Of a stretch of 64,000 nucleotides of DNA, positions 1 through 15,000 are shown piece by piece. A model generated the notes under the pieces. It worked only from the letters and a program-made list of their open reading frames with translations, was not told the origin of the DNA and searched no databases. The DNA is from Myrica gale (taxonomy: Eukaryota; Streptophyta; Magnoliopsida; Fagales; Myricaceae), in the NCBI GenBank assembly GCA_963930655.1, contig OZ005605.1:14453501-14517500 (forward strand), read 5' to 3'. The stretch's first letter is position 1. Each line of letters starts with the position of its first letter. The translations under genes were made by a program, and so were the position numbers.

Positions 1-10
1 TTTGTTGCAG

Positions 11-3000
11 AGACTTTCTGCCTGTGTCAACGGGTACATCGGAATATAACTTGACCAAAGAAGATGTTGGGCGAGTTTTGGCTTTCGTATATATACCTAC
101 CAACTTTGAGGGTTTGTACAGCACCTTTCTGTGTTGTAGAAATCTTCTATCTATACCTGCTATGTAGATTTCGTATGGATCAGTACTTAACAGAATAATC
201 GGTATACCTTTCAGGGCAGGAAGGGGAATCAGCATCAGTAGTGTCTCAAGTAGTGAAGAAAGGTACGTCTTGGTGTCAAGAACTTTTTGCGATATTTCGC
301 TCTATATTTGTCGAGATTGTTATTTAACTGTAAGCGTGATATGTCCTATGTATCATATGAGTAAAACCACATAGAGGAGCCAGCCATCCTCTGCGGTAAA
401 CTCCACATCCTTATCTTTTTCCTTTGTGCAATCCATAACAATATTCTGTTAGGATGCTTTCTGCTTCATTGATTCGAGATTGAGGTCGAATGTTCCAGGA
501 GTTATGTGCAAACTTGATATTCACAAGGCTTATGATTATGTGATTTGGAAATTCTTATTGTATCTTTTGAGGAGATGTGGGTTTCGAGAGAGGTGGTGTC
601 GTTGGATTGAGTTTTGTATATCTACGGTTAAGTTTTTCGTGATGTTGAATGGCTCTCCTCTTGGTTTCTTTTGGAGTACTCGAGGTTTGCGTCAGGGTGA
701 TCCTCTTTCACCCCTTCTGCTTGTGATTGTCATGGAAGCTTTCAGCAGGATGATGAATGAGGCAGTTGGAAGAAGCACTATAAGGGGTTATGAGGTTGGG
801 AGAGGTGGCAGTAATGGGGTGTGCATTTCGCATTTACTCTTTGCGGATGATACGTTGATTTTTGTGAGGATGTGGAGAATCAAGTGCGGAATCTGAGATG
901 CTTGCTTTTGTGCTTCGAGGTGGTGTCCAGTCTTAGGATTAACCTTGGCAAGTCTGAGGTTTTTCCTATTGGCAAAGTGGTGGATGTGCAGGGGTTGGCG
1001 GATATTTTTAGGTTGTATGGTGTTGTCTATCCCGATGTCCTACCTTAGGCTTCCTCTTGGTGCTATGTATAAATGTGTGAGCATATGGGTTGGCAGATAT
1101 TTTTGGGTTGTAGGCTTCCTCTAGCTTTCTTACTTATTTTATGTCTCTTTTTCCTATTCCAATGTCTCTGGCTAATAGGTTGGAGAAGCTTCAAAGGGAT
1201 TTTTTGTGGGGAAGTGGGGGCGATGAGTATAGTTTTCACCTTGTTAGGTGGGCTAGAGTTTGCTCCTCTATTAGTGTTGCAGGGTTGAGGCTTAGAAGGC
1301 TGACCCTGTTCAATAGAGCTCTTTTTGGAAAATGGCTTTGGCGATTTAATTACGAAAGAGAACTTGTGGAGGACAGTCATTACAGAGAAGTATGGGTGCG
1401 AGGTGAGTGGTTGGAGCACTTTGATGGTTTAGGGTTCTTATGGGGTGAGTTTGTGGAAAAACATTAGTAGAGGGTGGAACTTTTTAAAAAAGCACATATG
1501 ATTTGTGGTTGGGAGCGGTTCTAGAATTCGGTTCTGGCATGATAAGTGGTGTGGGAATAGACCGTTGAGTGAGGAGTTTCCTCAATTATTTTCTATTGCT
1601 CAAAGGAAAGACGCTTGGGTGGCTGATTGCATGGAGATGGGTTCCGGTGTGGTTGTGTGGGATGTTCATTTTTATAGGTTGATTAACGATTGGGAGATGG
1701 AAGTTTGTTGAGAGTTTTTTTCTTTGTTGTATTCATGTAGTAGGAGGAAGAGAGGGGGGAGAGGATAAAATGCTGTGGAGGGGTTCTAAGTGCAGTGTTT
1801 TCTCTGTGAAATCGATATATGCTTTCTTTTGGAGGGTTCCAATGGGGATTTTCCATGGCGACTTTGTTGGAGGAATTGGTTTCCCCCTAGAGTAGCTTTC
1901 TTTGTTTGGGAGACCACTCATGGGAAAATTTTGACCATTGACAACTTAAGGAGGAGGGGTGTTTGTGTGACTGAGGATTGTGGGGGCATGTGCTGAGCAT
2001 CATTAACTATGATTGAGTTATGTCTAGGAAGGTGGTGGATGTTCTGCAGTGTTGGAGGAGGAAATTTGAGGATCCAATTGCTTTGGTCATTTGGAAGATG
2101 ATTCCAGCTTGTATTTGGTGGTATTTATGGAGGGAGAGGAATGAGAGGTGTTTCGAAGACAGGACTCTGTCTCTGGTTACACTGGGGGGTTTTGTGTTGC
2201 GTTCTCTTTTTCTGTGGGCTAATTCGGGTTTAGGTTGTCCGTTTGTGGATTTTTCAGATTTATTAGTTTTTTTAGCGTGTATGCTTTAATTGTCGTCAGT
2301 ATATCTTGTACTGTCATCTTTCTTTTTCGTTAATAAGATTGTCTTACTTATCAAAGTAGATAATTTGCTTGGTTATGCTGAAGCTACTGTTTTAATGATT
2401 ATCACAATAAATCTTTTTGTGTCCTGTTTCTTCTGGTATCCTCTTGTTTATGTATCAGTGACGATGCTTTTGTTTCCCTCTGCTTTTATGTTTTTGCATG
2501 GAAAGTGTTCCTACTTAAAAACACAGATCTATTGCTTTTATTATCTATGGTGCATGCTGTTGTTAACTCTTCTTACGATGCATATCATTGTCAAAACTCC
2601 AGCGCCACCAAAGGTAACAAATGTGAAGATAATTGGTGAATTTAGAGAGAACAGCAAGATCACAGTAACTGGTATTGTTACTGGAGGAAGTGAGGGTACC
2701 AGCAGAGTACAGTGGTTTAAAAAACGATCATCAGTACTGGATGATGACAAAGATCTGGAAGCGTTGAGCACTTCCAAGATTGCTAAGGTAGATGATGTTT
2801 ACTTTTCACTAACCATGACTATGCAGTCGTCCTCAACTGCAGGCATTGTTTGTTTGCTTTAATATCTGGAGCGGAGTCTTAGTTAAGCTTTGGTCTTTTT
2901 GTAGGCATTCCGCATACCTTTAGGAGCTGTTGGGTATCACATTGTTGTCAAATATACTCCTATGACTACAGATGGTGAATCCGGTGAACCAGCATTTGCT

Positions 3001-6000
3001 ATATCAGATAGATCGGTTGAGAGTGAGAAAACCTCTTTCTTTTTCTAGCAATACATTGTTCAATGAACAAGTATCTTGATTTGCAGCACCATTATGCTTA
3101 AACCCTTAATTTTTAATGCAAGATTTGTCACTACATATTTTTCAGCTCTTCCCCCAAGCTTGAATTTCTTATCTATTACTGGTGATTACGCTGAAGATGG
3201 AATATTGACAGCATCATATGGCTACATTGGGGGCCATGAGGGGAAAAGCATCTACAATTGGTATATGCATGAGGTATACACCTATAGCAACATGGTGTAA
3301 TTTATGTGCACTTGACTTTTCCAATGAGTGATGGTTATGTAGGTTTAGGTGCCTGGCTTCCACATATGTAAACGATGATTGCTATCATTAAAATTGCCAT
3401 CTCGTCACTCTTCCGTTTGCAGAATTCATTTTATAACTGCAAACAAATTCTGCTCCAAAGCCTACCAAATTATGAAATTGTTTCTTCTTTCTCTTTTTTT
3501 TTTCCTTATTCTTTTGATCTGTACTACTTCTATAAATAGCTATTACTTTTTCTCTGAATCATCTTCTGTGCATATTTCTGTCTACTATTTTCATATTGAT
3601 TATTTGTATTAGGAAATGTTGTCATATTTTTTACAAGCATCATATGCTCAATATGCTCAGATAGTTCTTAAAGTTATGTGATCTCCAGTTCTGGGCAAGT
3701 TAAAAACTAAAATGTCAGGAGATCGACTAACATCTTGTTTCATCCAAGAGTTTGGGCAAGTTAAAATTTATTTCTCATTATGCATACCGCACAAAATTAC
3801 GAACATTCAGTTATATATGCTTATATTGATTTAAATGTTCTCGGGAATCTGCAGGTTGAAACTGACTCCGGTTCTCTAATACCCGAGGTTTCAGGGCTTC
3901 TTCAGTATCGTATTACAAAGGATGCGATTGGTAAATTCATTTCCTTCCAATGCAGTCCAATACGTGATGATGGGATTGTAGGGGAGCCAAGAACTTGTAT
4001 GGGGCAGGAACGTGTTCGCCCTGGTAATTCATGCTCTTTGGGTCTGAAAATTATATTTGCAATTGCCAAAACGGCATTAAAGTGATGCACAAAGGTGTTC
4101 GAATGAATTTTATTGAATGATATTTATTGTCAGTGTTTGGAATTTCATAATGCTCGATGAGAAGCAGAGGAAAAATGTTGCATAAATCATGTACAATATT
4201 CCGGAAACTTGTGAGATGAGTGAAGTTTTTAAAATCAGCAGAATGTGAAAGTGCTTCCTCATACTATTTCAACTTCTGACCAAGCAGATCTTGCCAAAGC
4301 ATCTGTGAGTAGAAATACCTATGTTAGTTAAGTAAGAGATTAATCCAAATCAACAAACTTGTCCTGTGCTGGAAATCTTTTCCTCTTACTCTTAACTGTA
4401 CTCTCCTGAATTGTGCTCTTGAGAGCAATATATAGGTGCATGTGATACCCATGGGATGTTGTATCTCACATCTGCACGTGAAATTTTTTAAAGAGTCAAC
4501 ATTTAGTAGATTCTATGTGAAAATTTGCTGCGGCTGATGCCATTTTTTGTTCAGTGTTTGGGATCACATTTCCTGGCATTGATTTTACTCTGGCTAATGT
4601 TGTTCGCATAATGGCCTGTCACCTCAATGAATATATTCGTCATGTGCTGGTCTGCAAATGAATGTTAGTACTAGTGCAATGTGTAAAATGTAGGACATAC
4701 TTGAACTAGTTCTTATGTATAAATCCTCATATGTGATTGTTTTTTATGTTAGTTGCTTAAGATTTGGTTATTATGCTGAGTGCTACTTGATGATTAGGAA
4801 CCCCGAGGTTGCTCTCTCTACAACTAGTCGGAAATGCTATTGAAGGAACCACACTAAGTGCAGAGAAAAAATATTGGGGTGGTGAAGAGGGAGATTCAGT
4901 TTTCCGCTGGTTCAGGGTATTTTTGTTCTGTTAAATATTATTTTATCAACAACTTGCAGAGCTGTTCCAGCAGCAGAAAGTCATGGTTGCTCAAAAAGTT
5001 TGGTGCTCAATTAATTGATATCCTTTTTTCCTTAAATGTTTTGTATATGCAGACCAGTTTAGATGGCGCGCAAATTGAAATTAGGGGTGCAAATACTGCG
5101 TCATATTTGCTCACCATTGATGACATTGGCTTCTTTATTTCCATTTCATGTGAGCCTGTCAGAAATGACTGGGCCCGTGGTCCTATTGTTCTTTCTGAAC
5201 AAATTGGACTTATTATTCCTGGTACAAATTCAATTTCCTCTTCTGAACTATGTTATGAACCAGCTTATTCTCACAAACTGTGGAATCTATTTATTACTAC
5301 GCGTAACAGTCATTCAGTAGGAATCTAGTCTCTTCAGTTCAGAAGATTAATTGTGATAGGTCAATTATTTTTTCAGTAGCATATACTAAATAAAAATTAT
5401 TGTGGATTTTGTTATGTAATGCAGGCCCTCCTACTTGTCGGTCTTTAGAGTTTCTTGGATCAATGATAGAAGGACAACGTGTGAGCTTTATTGCATCTTA
5501 TAGTGGAGGGTGAGACATTTGATTCACCATCTTTTACATTTTGATAAGGCTGGAACCTCTAGCCTCTCTGTTGGAACTGAATCTGAAATGAATATCATTT
5601 TCTATTGATTCAGGGAGAGAGGAGAATGTTTCCATGAATGGTTTAGGGTGAAAAGTAATGGCGTGCGGGAGAAAATAAGTACTTTAGGTGCGTGTTATGA
5701 ATTATGAGATGAGTCTTCTCACTTGCCCATTTGGAACTAATAATATCAATATCTTACAACGTTTTCTGTCAGATTTTCTGGATTTGGCTCTTCAGGATGT
5801 GGGGAGATGCGTTGAACTTGTTTACACTGCCGTGCGCCAAGACGGAATGAAAGGGAGTCCTAGGAGCATATTATCAGACATAATTGCTCCGGGTTAGTTG
5901 AACATCTGTTCTTGAAAATCCATGTAATGTTCCAAGGAGTTCAGGGTCCTTTGGTTTAATTGTTTTCTATAATCTTTTGTTTATTGATAGTGAATCATGT

Positions 6001-9000
6001 AAAATTGCAGCCTCTGTAGAAATAAATGAAACAGAGGCTGTAGGTTTATTTAGTGGAGAACAAATAGATGTTTGACTAGTGTTTTTTCTTTGATTAATAT
6101 TTGTTGTTTTTTTACTATGATACATTGTGCACAACTTGTGGTGCGCTGATTCTAGTGGCCTAACCTCTATACCATGTCTAAATTTGGATATTTTTGTTTT
6201 TGTCTTCAACAGCGGATCCTATTGGAGTGAGCCTGGAAATCCCTGATTGCGTTGAGAATGAGGAGGTAATCCCAGTGAAAACATATTTTGGTGGTCAAGA
6301 AGGTGTTGGACAATATATTTGGTACCGAACAAAGAATCAGCTGCACGGATCTGCATTATGTGATCCATCTAGTGCTTGTGAAGATGCTGTTATAAGTGGG
6401 AAAACACTGTAAGTACTGCATTTTGTTATATTCCAAGATTTCGGGAATTCGTGTCTGGATCATGACACTGAATGGTAGTGAATGATGGCAGAATTTATGT
6501 ACCATCACTGGAAGATGTCGGGGCTTTCTTGGCCTTGTATTGGCTCCCCACTCGTGATGATGGCAAATGTGGGAAGCCATTGGTCGCAGTCTCCAGCTCT
6601 CGAGTGGCCCCAGGTATAGCTCATTCGTTGTCTTTAGTGTAGAATATTAGAAATCTGTTTCCTGTTAGTGGCTAACTTGAGGACCTAGCACAGAGGTGCC
6701 CTTGTGTATGTATTCATACCCATATATTTCTGATGATGTAATTGGAAGACTCTTCCTTAAATTTTCTGTAGTACATATAGATTATGCTTTATTTCTAAGC
6801 AAGTGATAAGCTCAAGTGGTTGTTTTCATCCAATGTAGCTGATTTTGGCGCAAGCAATACCTCCTTTTCTTGAGCCGTTAAATAGTTGGTCCTACATAAT
6901 TCATGTGCTCCATATTTGCTGGCTTTTGGCCCTTGTCATGCCAAAGCATTCATATACAAAGATGCGGCAGAAAATATGTAAAACCTAATGCTTGGATACC
7001 ATGTTATAGAAACTAGGATTCCACTGGAAAGAGAGAAGAAAGAGTTAACCTTTCTCCTCACACATTCAATATATAAATGGGGCAATACACCGGTGGAATA
7101 TACAAGGAAAATATAAAAAACAATAAACCTTCCAAATCCTTTCCATAACTACACAAACCCTAATGTCCCTTAACACTTGTGTAGTCTTGTTATTTGATAA
7201 AATTTGATAAACAATGTGGCAGCTCTTCCAGTAGTTTCTAATGTTCGGGTGAAGGAGTTGTCTTCCGGTACTTATTCTGGAGAAGGTGAATATTCCGGTG
7301 GGTACGAGGGATCAAGCCTTTACAGCTGGTATAGAGAAACTAACGAGGGTACTATTATTCTTATCAATGGAGCTAACTTGAGCACCTATGAAGTTGCTGA
7401 TTCAGATTATAATTGCCGTTTGTTGTTTGGGTAAGTATAGCAAATTACCTTTTTCTTCCTGTATTTTATGGCAAAAAGAAAGTTTATTCAGAACAATGAA
7501 ATAATTGATAACAGGTTGAACTTTCCCTAGAAAGCTTTTGAAAAGCGAAAAACAGTCAATGTTCTATCAATCTTTGCCACAAAAGTTGCTACAGGTTTGG
7601 TTGTGTTTGTTTCCAGTAGGAAACCTTTTTTAACATAAAGTTAATACCCCTGACAGATCTTTGAAAAATATTTTCTTGTTGAACGGTGGTGACAGATCTA
7701 AAAAAAAAAGTGACAATAGATCTCAAGAAAGTTGCAAGTTTTGTGCGGATCATCATTGAAATCATCAATTAGCCACATATCTATTTTTAGACCACCAACA
7801 ATGTTTGATCTTGCTACCCTACCTGGCAAGGTTGATCTGTTTTGGTTTTTCAGGTGTCATTGCTCACTCTATCTGCGTACCATGATAGCCCGGATGGATC
7901 ACCTTGTTCTAATCAATATAATTGTTTATTTCTCATGCTTATATGAATTACTAAGAAGTGTGGGGTAGTGGGGTTCAAATAACTGTCATAAGGAGGTCCC
8001 TTCGGGGATATCTGAGAAAATTGGAACTTTGCAATAATTTGAAACACAAGTGCTTTTTTTTTTCCAATTGTCACATTGAAGATTCTATTTTGCATATGCT
8101 TTTTTGTGGGGGCCACATGCATATAAATGTTCATATCAAAATAGTTTTTAGGTTCAGCTTCATTGCGATGCTAGTGGTGTTCACCAAGAGAGGTCAGCCT
8201 CTTTGGACCTGGAGTCTGTAAGAATCAAAGAAAGGCCTGTTGGATATGCCTCTTTTCTGGTGCACAAGTTGTTTGTTGAACCAAAAATGTGTTATGTTCT
8301 GCTGATCCTTCCCTTGGGATCCAATTAGAATTTAGGATTCATCTTTTAGCATATCAAAAATTTCATTTATCCTGGAAACCTATTGTAATTAATTTTTCAA
8401 TGTATCTCACAGATATACCCCTGTTCGGTCAGATTCAGTTGTGGGGGAACTCAGATTGTCTGAGGCGACTGATATTATTCTCCCAGGTAAAAGCTTCCCT
8501 TTGCCCATACCAAAGCAATGGCCCTTTAAATCACAATTGATTCTTAAATAGCTCCCGCATTTGTTGGAGGTTGGACTTGCATGAGTGTTGCATTCCTTAC
8601 TTGGGATGCGGATTTATGAGATGTAGAAAAATTCCTGTGCATCTGTAATCTAACTTGTCCTACATAGTGAACTTGTAGAAGTTTTGTATTTCTTTCTGAA
8701 TTTGGATATTGCATTGCCCCTCAGAGCTGCCAAAAGTGGAGTTGCTTGCCCTAACTGGAAAGGCAGTTGAAGGTGAGGTGCTCACCGCTGTTGAAATAAT
8801 TCCAAAGAGTGAGACTCAACAACGTGTTTGGAGCAAGTACAAGAAAGATGTCAGATACCAATGGTATGGTGGTACCTTTTTGAGTAGTTGCAACATATTC
8901 GAAATGTCTTTGCAGACTCTCACTTTGTTCACTAATTGTTCCCACTTAGCAATTATATTTAGAAACCGCGTAGTATTATGGTAGGGAAATAGAACTTGAG

Positions 9001-12000
9001 CAAAAGATAGCTATCTGAATTACGGCTTTCTCTCTTAAGTCGAATTCTCAGACTGTCATGTTTTTGTTTTTATTATCCTGGTCTCTTGTTGCCCAGTCTT
9101 GTAGAAACTTATCTCATCTTACTAGCTCTTGTAATAGCATCCATTTCTCTATATATGACACGAGGGACACTGCAGGTTCTGTTCATCAGAAGTGGGCCAG
9201 GGAGAAAGAAATTCCTATGAAGCATTATCTACACAGAGGTCCTGCTCCTACAAGGTGCGGCTTGAGGACATCGGCCGATATCTGACATGTGAATGCATTG
9301 TGACTGACGTGTTTGGGAGGTCAACTGAGCCAGTATATGCTGAAACTGCACCTGTATTGCCAGGTACTTTTCTATGCACGCTGCAGTGAGTTTGATTCAT
9401 TAACTGTTTTCTTGCTCAATAATCGGCACATAATTTCTGTTGCTTTCTTTCAACTATTTTAGCATCACTGTTGGGTTATACTTGTTATAACTAGGCCCTG
9501 GGATAACTGTTGAAAAAGTTGGCTTCAACTTTCTATAACGAAGCTGGTACTTCCTTTCTGGCATATTACTAATATGTCATGTTGACTCCAGTTCTTCTGT
9601 CCGTCTGTTATTATTATACTACTTTGTGATTTATTTGGATGGGTTCCAAGAATTAGTTCTACAATTTCCATAATGTTGAAATGGTGACACATTTAATTTC
9701 CTGTTTTATCATTTTTTTCTCATCTTCTTTTGTGTTTAGAGATGTCTGGATGTTTAAAACTTTAGAACATTGTTCTTCTAATGGAAAACCAGCAGTTCTT
9801 TAATTACCCAAAAAAAAGAAGCATCAGTGGTTTTAGTTAGATCGGACTCCATTTTTAGTTTCTTCTGGGTACACCTACACATAAGCTGAAGATTTTGTTG
9901 GAAGGCTTCAAACCATTATTTGGCAGACCAAAAAGTCACTGAACGATATGGAAGTTTTTGCCTTTTATGTTGACTTGGGTTGACTGCTGCTAGCTATGTT
10001 CGTTTCATTAGTTCTAATAGCATTGTTGATTTTCATATTAGGAAGCATCATTCCTCTCATTATCTTCATTTCCTGTTATATTTTATTTAAAGGTATTAGT
10101 TTTTTGTTTAGGTGTTCCTAGAATAGATAAGCTGGAGATTGAGGGGAGGGGCTTTCACACCAACTTATATGCTGTTCGTGGAACTTATACTGGAGGAAAG
10201 GAAGGCAAAAGCAGAATTCAGTGGCTTAGATCAATGGTTGGAAGTCCTGATCTGATCTCTATACAGGGTATGCTAAAAACCTTTATCTGATCTCTTTACA
10301 TGGTATGCTAAAAACGTTTATCTTACAACTCCAAAGTTCATATCTTGTCTTTGGAGACGAACTTATTTATTTATCATTAATCAGCCCACATATGAAAAGA
10401 AAATGGGCAATGGGTGGTTAAGCTGATGAGAAAACTGGGGTGAAAATGTGCCAAAACTTGTATATTGTATGTTAGGGAACTCTGCGATCTGTTCAATCAC
10501 TGTGTCTTGGTTTTTACCCCATTTGTGCATTTGTGATCAACATTCTATTTGCTGGACAATGTATCGTTTCTTAAAGTCACTCTTGCAGTAAAGGAGGTAG
10601 AATATGGTCAGGAATGGCCTGAGATGAAGTTTGAGCAAAAGTTGATTTTTTTTTTGTCATTAGTCGATCAAGATCACCCTTGAATTGATTGCAATTCCTT
10701 TTGGGCGCTCTGCACAAAGTCCTCATTGATGCTTAATTGTTAGATATGACGTACTATTGATTCTAAAATCCTGTCCAAGAGATCCTGTATTTGGCCTCAC
10801 GTTTTGTGCTTAAACCTATGAGTATTTTGTTGCTTCTGTCAAACAAAATGCACTGATCAGACCAGAAAGTTGGCAAGATTTGCTAAATTATTTGTTATGG
10901 TTAATATCAATTAGCTCTGTCACTAATATGATGCACAGGGGTTCCACCTTTTAGTGAGAGAAGCTCTCCCTTCTCTTTAGATTCCTCTTTTGTTTTTTCT
11001 TATGTTTTCTCTTGTTGTTGTCATGGTTCTTGTTTACTGGTTGTGCTGCTTCTAGTTTTAAGATGGGTTTAGACAGGTGTTTTCGAGTAGAAGCCAAAAC
11101 CTTTCAGGTGTCTGTTGATGTTAGGGGAGTTGTTAGATGGTCGGAGTGGAGTCGAAAGTCTCATAGTGCCATTTCGTTTGGGAGATTAGGGGCTGCCTGG
11201 TTAGTTTCTTTAGCCAGCCAGCTATTGGGAGTTGATGCCGATCAGGATGTCGTGTTGAGATTCAATGAAGGCTCTAGGGCTTTCCTGGCTCAACGACGTG
11301 CTAACAAGTCGGGTAGATTTGTTGCCGTGATGGAGTTTGGAGAAGGACGCCGGACAGGGGTGGTCATGGTCCCTGAAGGTCGAGAGGGAGCTGGTTGGTT
11401 GGCTATGGCAGCGTGTTTCCAGGGGGTGGTCGATCACTTTGGGCCGGTAGGGATTCATCTTGGTGCTGGCGGTGCAGTGGGAAAAGGAGAGAAGCTGTCT
11501 TTCGCGGAAGCTGTTCAGATGGGGTCAAGAAAGGGTGGTCATGGGCAGGCTGTTTCTCCTGCTCAAAGTGCCGTTCCATTTGCAGGAGGCAAAGGGAAGT
11601 CGACTGTGTTGGTAGGGAAGAACACTGCAGTCGAGGGGGCAGCTATGTCTGATTTGGGGGCTACTCCTGCCATGTCAGAGGTTTGCTGCCCAATGCATTG
11701 TCGTTTAAAGCTTAAGGGTTTGCTTGAGGATTTGAATAGGCTCATCGGGTATGTCTTGGGTGAGGGCTCGGGGGGGCTGTTGGAAGGCTGGGTCGGCTGT
11801 GCTGAGTGTGCTGGGCCGGGAGTTGGAGGTGGGCCTGTGGGTGGCGTCTGTTCACTGAAGCCCGAGGGAGTTGAGGACCAGTTGGTGGTCTATGCGCCTG
11901 GGCTTGAGGTCAAGTCGGTTGATGAGGATCTGGGTGGGCCTGTTTCTGGGCCTATGGGTCACGGGTGGGTGGGTTCTCCTGGTTGTTTTGGTTTCTTCAG

Positions 12001-15000
12001 TACTTTCTCTTGTACTGTTGTATCCCCGTTATGTGTTTCGTTTTTTCTTGTTAATAAAACTGCCTTAATTATCAAAAAAAATATCAATTAGCTCTTTTCT
12101 TGCATGCTAGAAAATGGAGGTTTGGTGTCCTTCCTGCTTCCACATCTCCCATTCTAGCTGCCACTACTTTATGGTTTTCTGCATCTAGCGAGGAAAATGC
12201 ACTGTGTTGTAATGGTGAGACACGTAATCATTTGATTAGCATACACAAATACCAACCGGCTTCCAAAGTTAAAACTTTAGGTTGATTTCTTTTGTTATCA
12301 GGTGGATTGTTTGACAGCATCTATACAGTAACTGTCCCCAACTAGAATGACTGAGCTAAGCTTAAGCATCCTGATGTAAGAGTTTGACGTTTCTTTGAAG
12401 TTTTGGAAAATGAAATCTCTCTCTCTCTCTCTCTCTCTCTCTGTTCAAAGGAATATTTTTGTCCTAATGTGCATTAAGGCTGTTCTAGATTTAACAACTA
12501 GGATGTCTCTATTCTCTTTTTCTGTTATGATCGTAAACAATATAGGTGGTTGTATTGGCTCCTTCATTTCTGCTTTGGGGAATATGTTCTGAGAGAATCC
12601 TTGTTCTGTGTCTTCCAGTATCTCATTGCCAAAGATTGATATTGATTGCAGGAGAAATAGGAAAAATGTATGAAGCTAATGTGGATGACATCGGGTACAG
12701 GGTAGTGGCCATTTATACTCCTGTAAGAGAGGATGGAGTTGAGGGCCAACCTGTTTCTGCATCAACAGAGCCAATTGCAGTTGGTAATATGGAACTGCAT
12801 TCTGTCTCTTTTTATAGTTCGTTGGTTGTGCCAGTAACTTTTGCTATCAACTTTTTCTTTGTTTTGATTTTATTTTTCTATGTGGCTCATTTGAATTAAA
12901 CCGATCATGTTCTTTTTTTGGTGTCATCTCTTGTAGTGCATAATGGTGCTTGCTTTGTATTTCTTTTCTATTTGATGTCTGTATGTCTGTTCTGAGTGAA
13001 CCAAAAGATTGTAATCATAATATTCTATGAGCTTATGACACTATGAAGAGCAAATACTGTTCGAAATCAATAATCTACCTTGTCAAATGTTGATTACTTT
13101 TAAAAACTTGAATTTATTATCTTTTGAAAGTGTTCTGAAACAGGACCCTTTTTCCAGTAAGGTTGGTTAACAAGCATGATTTGTAAGATATCTTCTTTTG
13201 GCTATAGACGGCTTGATTTATAATATTCAATTTTGTAACTTGAGCTTCACATAGTATCTTTATCAAATGAGAGCACAATAATTATAAGTTTGGTGATGAT
13301 ACGGGTGTCCCTGGGAGGGGAAACACCCGTATGCTCTTGTCATCCTTCAAGGAACATGAAATGATCAAGTAGCATTAGAATGATTGGATGTGTTTATCTA
13401 TTGTTGCTTATTAACAATTATAATCAAGACTATTTGCATATTCAGATGTGGAAGATGTGTACGCAGCATGTTTTGATGGTTCTCTTTTCTTTTTGTTTGG
13501 GGTTCCAGTACTTCCATTTATGCGAGGATTGTACCCCCCCCCCCATTTTGAATTTATTGTCTAATTTGTCACTTACACGAGAAAAAACCTATTACAACAT
13601 ACAGTGCCTAGAGGTTGAGAATCGCATCTGGCTCTCTCTCTCTCTCTCTCTCTTTCTTTTTAATGGAACAATTTGTTGTCGCAAGGTTGAGTAAAAAACG
13701 TCATATTTGTGCAATGATAGTGACCATATTAAGAAATGAATGTGTAAACAATCCACAGGGCTTAAAATCTTCTTTTCATGTATCCAACATCAATCATTGC
13801 AGGGTTGTGGTTTTTGGTTCTGTTTACATCTAAATAGCTTTTCTTTTCTTGACTCTTCCTTATTTGTTCTTTTATTTCTTTTGCCATCTCATTTTTGGGA
13901 AGGTGGATATCTTTTACCGAGTTTGACTGTGGATAGTGGTTTAAGGAATTCTTTAGCTTCATCAGATGGGATTCTACAGCTATCACGGTTTTCATTCTCT
14001 ATTGCATTGGTTTGCTTGCAGAGCCTGATGTTCTTAAAGAAGTGAAACAGAAGCTTGATCTTGGATCTGTGAAGTTTGAGGTGTGGTTATATCTCAAATC
14101 TTAGAAATGTTCACGTTATTTTTTGTTGTAATTAACAACAAAAAGCCACATCCCCGAAAGGTTTCTGTTTTAATCTTTTTTGTCAAAAAGGATTTACAGC
14201 TGAGGTGTCCAGGTCAGCAGGGGAGTCTGAGCTTTTAGTGTTAATCCTCTGAACATCGGTCCCTTTCTTTCATTTGTTCTTTCTGTTCTTTGTTTTTGGC
14301 TCCAACAAAAAAAGGTTGATAAAAAGTGATCCAAGTATTCTTGTGGTATCCTGAAGAGCAGAAAAGAACCCAAGTACACGAGAGTGATTTGAATGTTCCC
14401 CTTTTTCTAATTTGGTGCAACTGTCAAGAAGAATGCTTGGATTATGCTGGAGTAATGATCTTTGTTTTCCTATGGCCTTTCCACGATGCAATCTTCTCCT
14501 TTGTTCAATTCATAGAACTGCATTTTAATTTTCTTGTTAGCTATTAATACTTGCTTTATCATGAGACCTTATTTCTGAATAGAACTCAACTGTAGGTCAT
14601 TTACACCATTCGGCTTAATATAGGGCCATACCCCCCCCCCCTTACCTCTCAACAACTATTTTGTACTAGTTCTACCATCATTTTTGTCCTTCTGGTTTGA
14701 TATTTACATCATACGCATAGGTACAGTTACTCTTTCAAACCATTGTGTTTATACACTTCGGTTGCAAACACCTAAATTGTATTCCCTCAAAGACTCGCCC
14801 TCATTTTATCATCAATTGGCTCTCCCTTTCCCTTGCCTAGTGTAAAGGTCTATCAACTGAAGAGTCTAAGGAGGTGTCACATCTCATGTTTATTGGTTAT
14901 TCTTGTGTTCTAATTAAATCAATGCATTTTGAGCACGGAAATCAAGAACGTTATAAAGCATGAAATGAATTAATGACTAGAAATACTGAGCATGCATTGT

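Noticed and set aside
470-2350. Target-site duplication for the intron-2 LINE
   Set aside because: Flanks compared by eye (about 440-475 against 2345-2375) show no convincing match; ends left approximate.
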